From Rhodocyclales bacterium (lineage in GTDB: Bacteria > Pseudomonadota > Gammaproteobacteria > Burkholderiales > Rhodocyclaceae): DNA of 64,000 nt. The DNA lies in NCBI GenBank assembly GCA_003105015.1, contig PQAF01000034.1:1-64000 (forward strand), written 5' to 3'. Position numbers and translations under genes: made by a program. The notes beneath the pieces were generated by a model. That model saw only the letters and a list, made by a program, of their open reading frames with translations, was not told the origin of the DNA and ran no database searches. Within the stretch, counting starts at the first letter, position 1; every line of letters begins with the position of its first letter. Positions 61,297-64,000 of the stretch are shown piece after piece.

Positions 61297-62244
61297 TCAA
61301 ATATTCTCGATGTGCGCTGCAGCAATCGCCAGGGCGCCGAGCAGGCCGAGCCGCTCGTTGGTGACGACCCGGATGGGAAAATCCTGCATCAGACCGGCAT
61401 GCGCTCCCCTGGTGCAGAAGGCGCGGACAAAGCCGCCTGCCTGCAGGCGGGGCAGGATCTTCGGCGCAATGCCGCCGCCCAGATAGACGCCGCCGCGGGC
61501 CATGAACAGCAGGGCCAGGTCGCCGGCGAAGGCGCCATAGGCGGAAACGAACAGATCGATCGCGCGGCGGGCCTGCGGCTCCGTCTCGGCGGCAGCGGCG
61601 ATCGCCGCCGGATCGGTGATCGCCGTGCTGCCGGGACTGACTTTTACCAGACTCTCGTAGATGGCGGCGAGGCCCGGGCCGGAGATGACGTTTTCCGCCG
61701 TGACGCGTCCGCCGGGGCGCCGCAAGTGGCGCCAGACGGAAAGCTGCTCTTCGTCGGCGGGGGAAAACCCGATGTGGCCGCCTTCGCCGCTGATCGTGCG
61801 CCAGCCCGCGCCTTCGGGCACCAGGCCGGCCACACCCAGGCCGGTGCCGGCGCCGATCAACAATCGCGGCGACCGCTCCAGCGGCCTGCCTGCCTGCAGC
61901 GTCACGAGATCGCCGGGCTGCAGCGCCGCCACGCCCTGCGCCGCCGTTGCGAAATCGTTGAGAACCGCGACGCGGCCGATCCCGAACGTTTCCGCGAGCG
62001 CCTGGCCGTCGACCACCCAGGGCAGATAGGTGACCTTGGCGCGGTTGTCATCGACCGGCCCGGCGACGCCGAAGCAGGCCGCAGCGATATTCGCTGGGCC
62101 GCCGGCGTCGTCGAGGAAGGCGCGCAGCAGGGCCGGGAAATCGTCCCACTCGCGGCTCGGGTAGCGGCGCTCGAAGACGATGCCGCCGTCGCCGGCCAGC
62201 GCCAGCAGGGTCTTGGTGCCGCCGATGTCTCCGCCGAGGATCAT
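61297..62244 (-). CDS. glk: Glucokinase
   Basis: 315-aa ATP-dependent kinase producing glucose-6-phosphate. Phosphate loop GGDIGGTKT near residues 4-12, LNDFATAAQGV near 95, GAGTGLGVAGL near 131 and GEGGHIGF near 152 (glucose contacts) fit the proteobacterial Glk family rather than ROK, as no CxCGxxGC zinc motif is present. It would capture glucose released from glycogen. thyA lies 13 bp upstream on the same strand. Confidence 0.95.
   Translation of the reverse strand: MILGGDIGGTKTLLALAGDGGIVFERRYPSREWDDFPALLRAFLDDAGGPANIAAACFGVAGPVDDNRAKVTYLPWVVDGQALAETFGIGRVAVLNDFATAAQGVAALQPGDLVTLQAGRPLERSPRLLIGAGTGLGVAGLVPEGAGWRTISGEGGHIGFSPADEEQLSVWRHLRRPGGRVTAENVISGPGLAAIYESLVKVSPGSTAITDPAAIAAAAETEPQARRAIDLFVSAYGAFAGDLALLFMARGGVYLGGGIAPKILPRLQAGGFVRAFCTRGAHAGLMQDFPIRVVTNERLGLLGALAIAAAHIENI
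61635..61644 (-). repeat. AAAGTCAGTC word, copy 14
   Basis: Exact copy in glk, sense orientation, encoding Lys-Val-Ser-Pro-Gly in a loop; its 12-bp context AAAGTCAGTCCC matches the best flanks elsewhere. Confidence 0.7.
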
Positions 62245-62257
62245 CGCGGCGCGCCGT

Positions 62258-63052
62258 TCACACCGCGACCGGCGCGGCGATGTGCGGCTGCGGGTCGTAG
62301 CCTTCCAGGGCGAAGTCCTCGAAGCGGAAGGCGAAGAGGTCGCGCACCTCGGGATTGATGCGCAGCTGCGGCAGGGCGCGCGGGGTGCGCGTCAGTTGCA
62401 GGCGCGCCTGATCGAGGTGGTTGGTGTACAGGTGGGCGTCGCCCAGGGTGTGCACGAAGTCACCCGGCCGGTAGCCGCACACCTGCGCCAGCATCAGCGT
62501 GAGCAGGGCATAGGAGGCGATGTTGAAGGGCACGCCGAGGAAGATGTCGGCGCTGCGCTGATAGAGCTGGCAGCTCAACCTGCCGTCGGCGACGTAGAAC
62601 TGGAACAGCGCGTGGCAGGGCGGCAGCTTCATGCGGTCGATGTCGGCCGGGTTCCAGGCGGTGACGATGTGGCGGCGCGAATCCGGGTTGCGCTTCAGGC
62701 CGTCGACCAGCTGGGCGATCTGGTCGATGACGCGGCCGTCGGGCGCGTGCCAGGAGCGCCACTGGTAGCCGTACACCGGGCCGAGGTCGCCGTTGGCATC
62801 GGCCCAGTCGTCCCAGATCGAGACGCCGTTTTCCTTGAGGTAGCGGATGTTGGTGTCGCCCTGCAGGAACCACAGCAGCTCGTGGATGATCGACTTGGTG
62901 TGCAGCTTCTTGGTGGTGAGCAGCGGAAAGCCCTGCGCCAGGTCGAATCTCATCTGCCAGCCGAAGACCGACAGCGTGCCGGTGCCGGTGCGGTCGCTTT
63001 TCGGGTGCCCGTGCTCGAGCACGTGGCGCATCAGGTCGAGGTATTGCTGCAT
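62258..63052 (-). CDS. thyA: Thymidylate synthase
   Basis: 264-aa enzyme, the same length as E. coli ThyA, methylating dUMP with methylene-THF. The nucleophile is Cys146 in [12 protein letters not shown], and [25 protein letters not shown] and DAHLYTNH are the other signature blocks. Likely transcribed with glk. It uses the dUMP stream that dcd feeds and regenerates DHF for folA. Confidence 0.98.
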   Translation of the reverse strand: MQQYLDLMRHVLEHGHPKSDRTGTGTLSVFGWQMRFDLAQGFPLLTTKKLHTKSIIHELLWFLQGDTNIRYLKENGVSIWDDWADANGDLGPVYGYQWRSWHAPDGRVIDQIAQLVDGLKRNPDSRRHIVTAWNPADIDRMKLPPCHALFQFYVADGRLSCQLYQRSADIFLGVPFNIASYALLTLMLAQVCGYRPGDFVHTLGDAHLYTNHLDQARLQLTRTPRALPQLRINPEVRDLFAFRFEDFALEGYDPQPHIAAPVAV

Positions 63053-63109
63053 GAAAGGACGTGGCCGGAGGCGAGGATATAATCGGGATCGATTCTAAAG
63101 GAAACGACC

Positions 63110-64000
63110 ATGCTGGCCAAACTGAACCAAACCGCCGCGCCGCTCGGCGCAGCCGCGCTCGAGCGGGCGACCCATGCCGTGCTGGTGCTGCCCTTCGCCA
63201 GGAAACTCGACGGCCTGCGCGACGTGCCCGCCCTCGACCGGCTGCGCGCCGCCCTCAAGCGCCGCGACATGAAGGCCGAAGACCTCGCCAAGACCCCGGT
63301 CACCGTCAATCTGGCCGGCGGCGGCCTGTGCAGCTTCGTCATGCTGGACGGCGGCAAAAGCATGTTCGACCGGCAGAGCCTGCTGCGCCGGGCGATGGCG
63401 CCGCTCATGGAGGAGCAGCCGCGCGAGCTGGTGCTCGCGCTGTTCGGCAGCGCCGAGGCGCGACGCGAGAATGCCCGCGAGGCGCTCTACGTGGCCTGGC
63501 TGAACGGCGCCCGTCTGCCGACGCGCCGCAAGAAGCCGGCGCCGCGGCCGCTGGCGCGGATTCATCTCTACGGCGCGCGCGATGCCGCCGGGTTTGCCGA
63601 GATCGCCGCCGTGGCCGAAGCCAACACCCTGGCGCGGGCGTTGACCGCCACGCCGCCGAACGAGCTGACGCCGACCGCCTACCGCCAGCGCCTGCGCCAG
63701 ATCGCGCGCGCCAGCCGCTGGCAATGCGAGGAATACGACATGCGCCGGCTGCGCCGCCTGGGGGCGGGGGCCTTCGTTGCCGTGGCGCAGGGCAGCGTGC
63801 CGGAGGATGCCGCCATCGTGCACCTCTCCTGGCGGCCGAAGAAGCCGCAGGGCCGGCTGGCGCTGGTCGGCAAGGGCATCTGCTTCGATACCGGCGGCCA
63901 CAACCTCAAGCCGGCCAAGTACATGGCCGGCATGCACGAGGACATGAACGGTTCCGCCGTGGCGCTCGGCCTCATGCAGGCGCTGATCGAACGCAACATG
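63110..64000 (+). CDS. M17 leucyl aminopeptidase family protein, 5' part only
   Basis: 297 codons to the window edge. The N-terminal domain (about 1-165) is variable; the catalytic domain shows LTATPPNELTP, the first metal lysine and aspartate in VGKGICFDTGG near 253-263, K in NLKPAKYM and EDMNGSAVALGL. Two-zinc aminopeptidase trimming peptides in the cytosol. AAAGGAA precedes the ATG. It diverges from thyA with 57 bp between. The remaining active-site residues lie outside the window. Confidence 0.92.
   Translation, partial: MLAKLNQTAAPLGAAALERATHAVLVLPFARKLDGLRDVPALDRLRAALKRRDMKAEDLAKTPVTVNLAGGGLCSFVMLDGGKSMFDRQSLLRRAMAPLMEEQPRELVLALFGSAEARRENAREALYVAWLNGARLPTRRKKPAPRPLARIHLYGARDAAGFAEIAAVAEANTLARALTATPPNELTPTAYRQRLRQIARASRWQCEEYDMRRLRRLGAGAFVAVAQGSVPEDAAIVHLSWRPKKPQGRLALVGKGICFDTGGHNLKPAKYMAGMHEDMNGSAVALGLMQALIERNM

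Overview
The window is G+C-rich, densely packed chromosomal DNA of a Gram-negative proteobacterium. Gene content (NADP-malic enzyme fused to a phosphotransacetylase domain, GlrK/QseG/GlrR system, OxyR with rubrerythrin, DUF560 outer-membrane protein with a FecR-domain partner, GlgC/GH57/aldolase/GlgA operon) and codon usage suggest a betaproteobacterium, probably Rhodocyclales or a close relative. The genus is inference. I see no rRNA, tRNA, CRISPR array, integrase or transposase, so this reads as chromosome with one accessory-looking stretch (about 32.8-43.1 kb).

Layout. 1-4.0 kb: two multi-domain PAS sensor genes, the first cut by the window edge. 4.1-7.9 kb: uvrD, an alpha/beta hydrolase and an SDR oxidoreductase lacking the usual catalytic Tyr/Lys. 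8.0-16.5 kb: maeB, a nucleotidyltransferase/small-protein pair, quinone oxidoreductase, MaoC hydratase, orphan ParA, a LysR regulator divergent from pirin plus flavodoxin genes, and a DMT transporter. 16.5-22.2 kb: a receiver-GGDEF protein, dnaE and a WbuC-like cupin. 22.2-28.6 kb (minus strand): metG, acylphosphatase and oxyR, coupled by short overlaps, then a peroxide-defence set (rubrerythrin, Fe-S oxidoreductase, DUF3501, peroxiredoxin). 28.7-32.7 kb: mrp, dcd and a basic amino acid decarboxylase.

32.8-43.1 kb: a good sigma-70 promoter precedes a tiny secreted peptide gene, a TPR/DUF560 outer-membrane protein resembling type XI (Slam-like) secretion, and its likely cargo, a FecR-domain protein with a TbpB-like C-terminal region. 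Next comes a modification cluster: GT4 glycosyltransferase, SPINDLY/OGT-type GT41, PaaK/CapK-like adenylating enzyme, QueC-like PP-loop protein and a sulfotransferase-GNAT fusion. It is closed by a second, shorter FecR paralogue. 43.0-47.6 kb: folA, then glrK-qseG-glrR. Downstream of glrR lie three GlrR-type operator sites, a consensus-quality sigma-54 promoter and a strongly structured transcript region before a small membrane protein gene.

47.6-64 kb: glycogen metabolism. A seven-gene minus-strand operon (glgC, two GH57 enzymes, alpha/beta hydrolase, class I aldolase, glucan phosphorylase, glgA) diverges from glgB; DUF2934, glucokinase, thyA and a partial M17 aminopeptidase follow. Together they cover synthesis, branching, debranching/transfer, phosphorolysis and entry into glycolysis.

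Superimposed on this, a 10-bp word (consensus AAAGTCAGTC) occurs 14 times with at most one or two differences, in both orientations and in unrelated genes, usually imposing rare Ser/Thr codons. It resembles a DNA uptake sequence or another genome-wide signal and is one of the two most interesting observations; the other is the GlrR/sigma-54 transcript.
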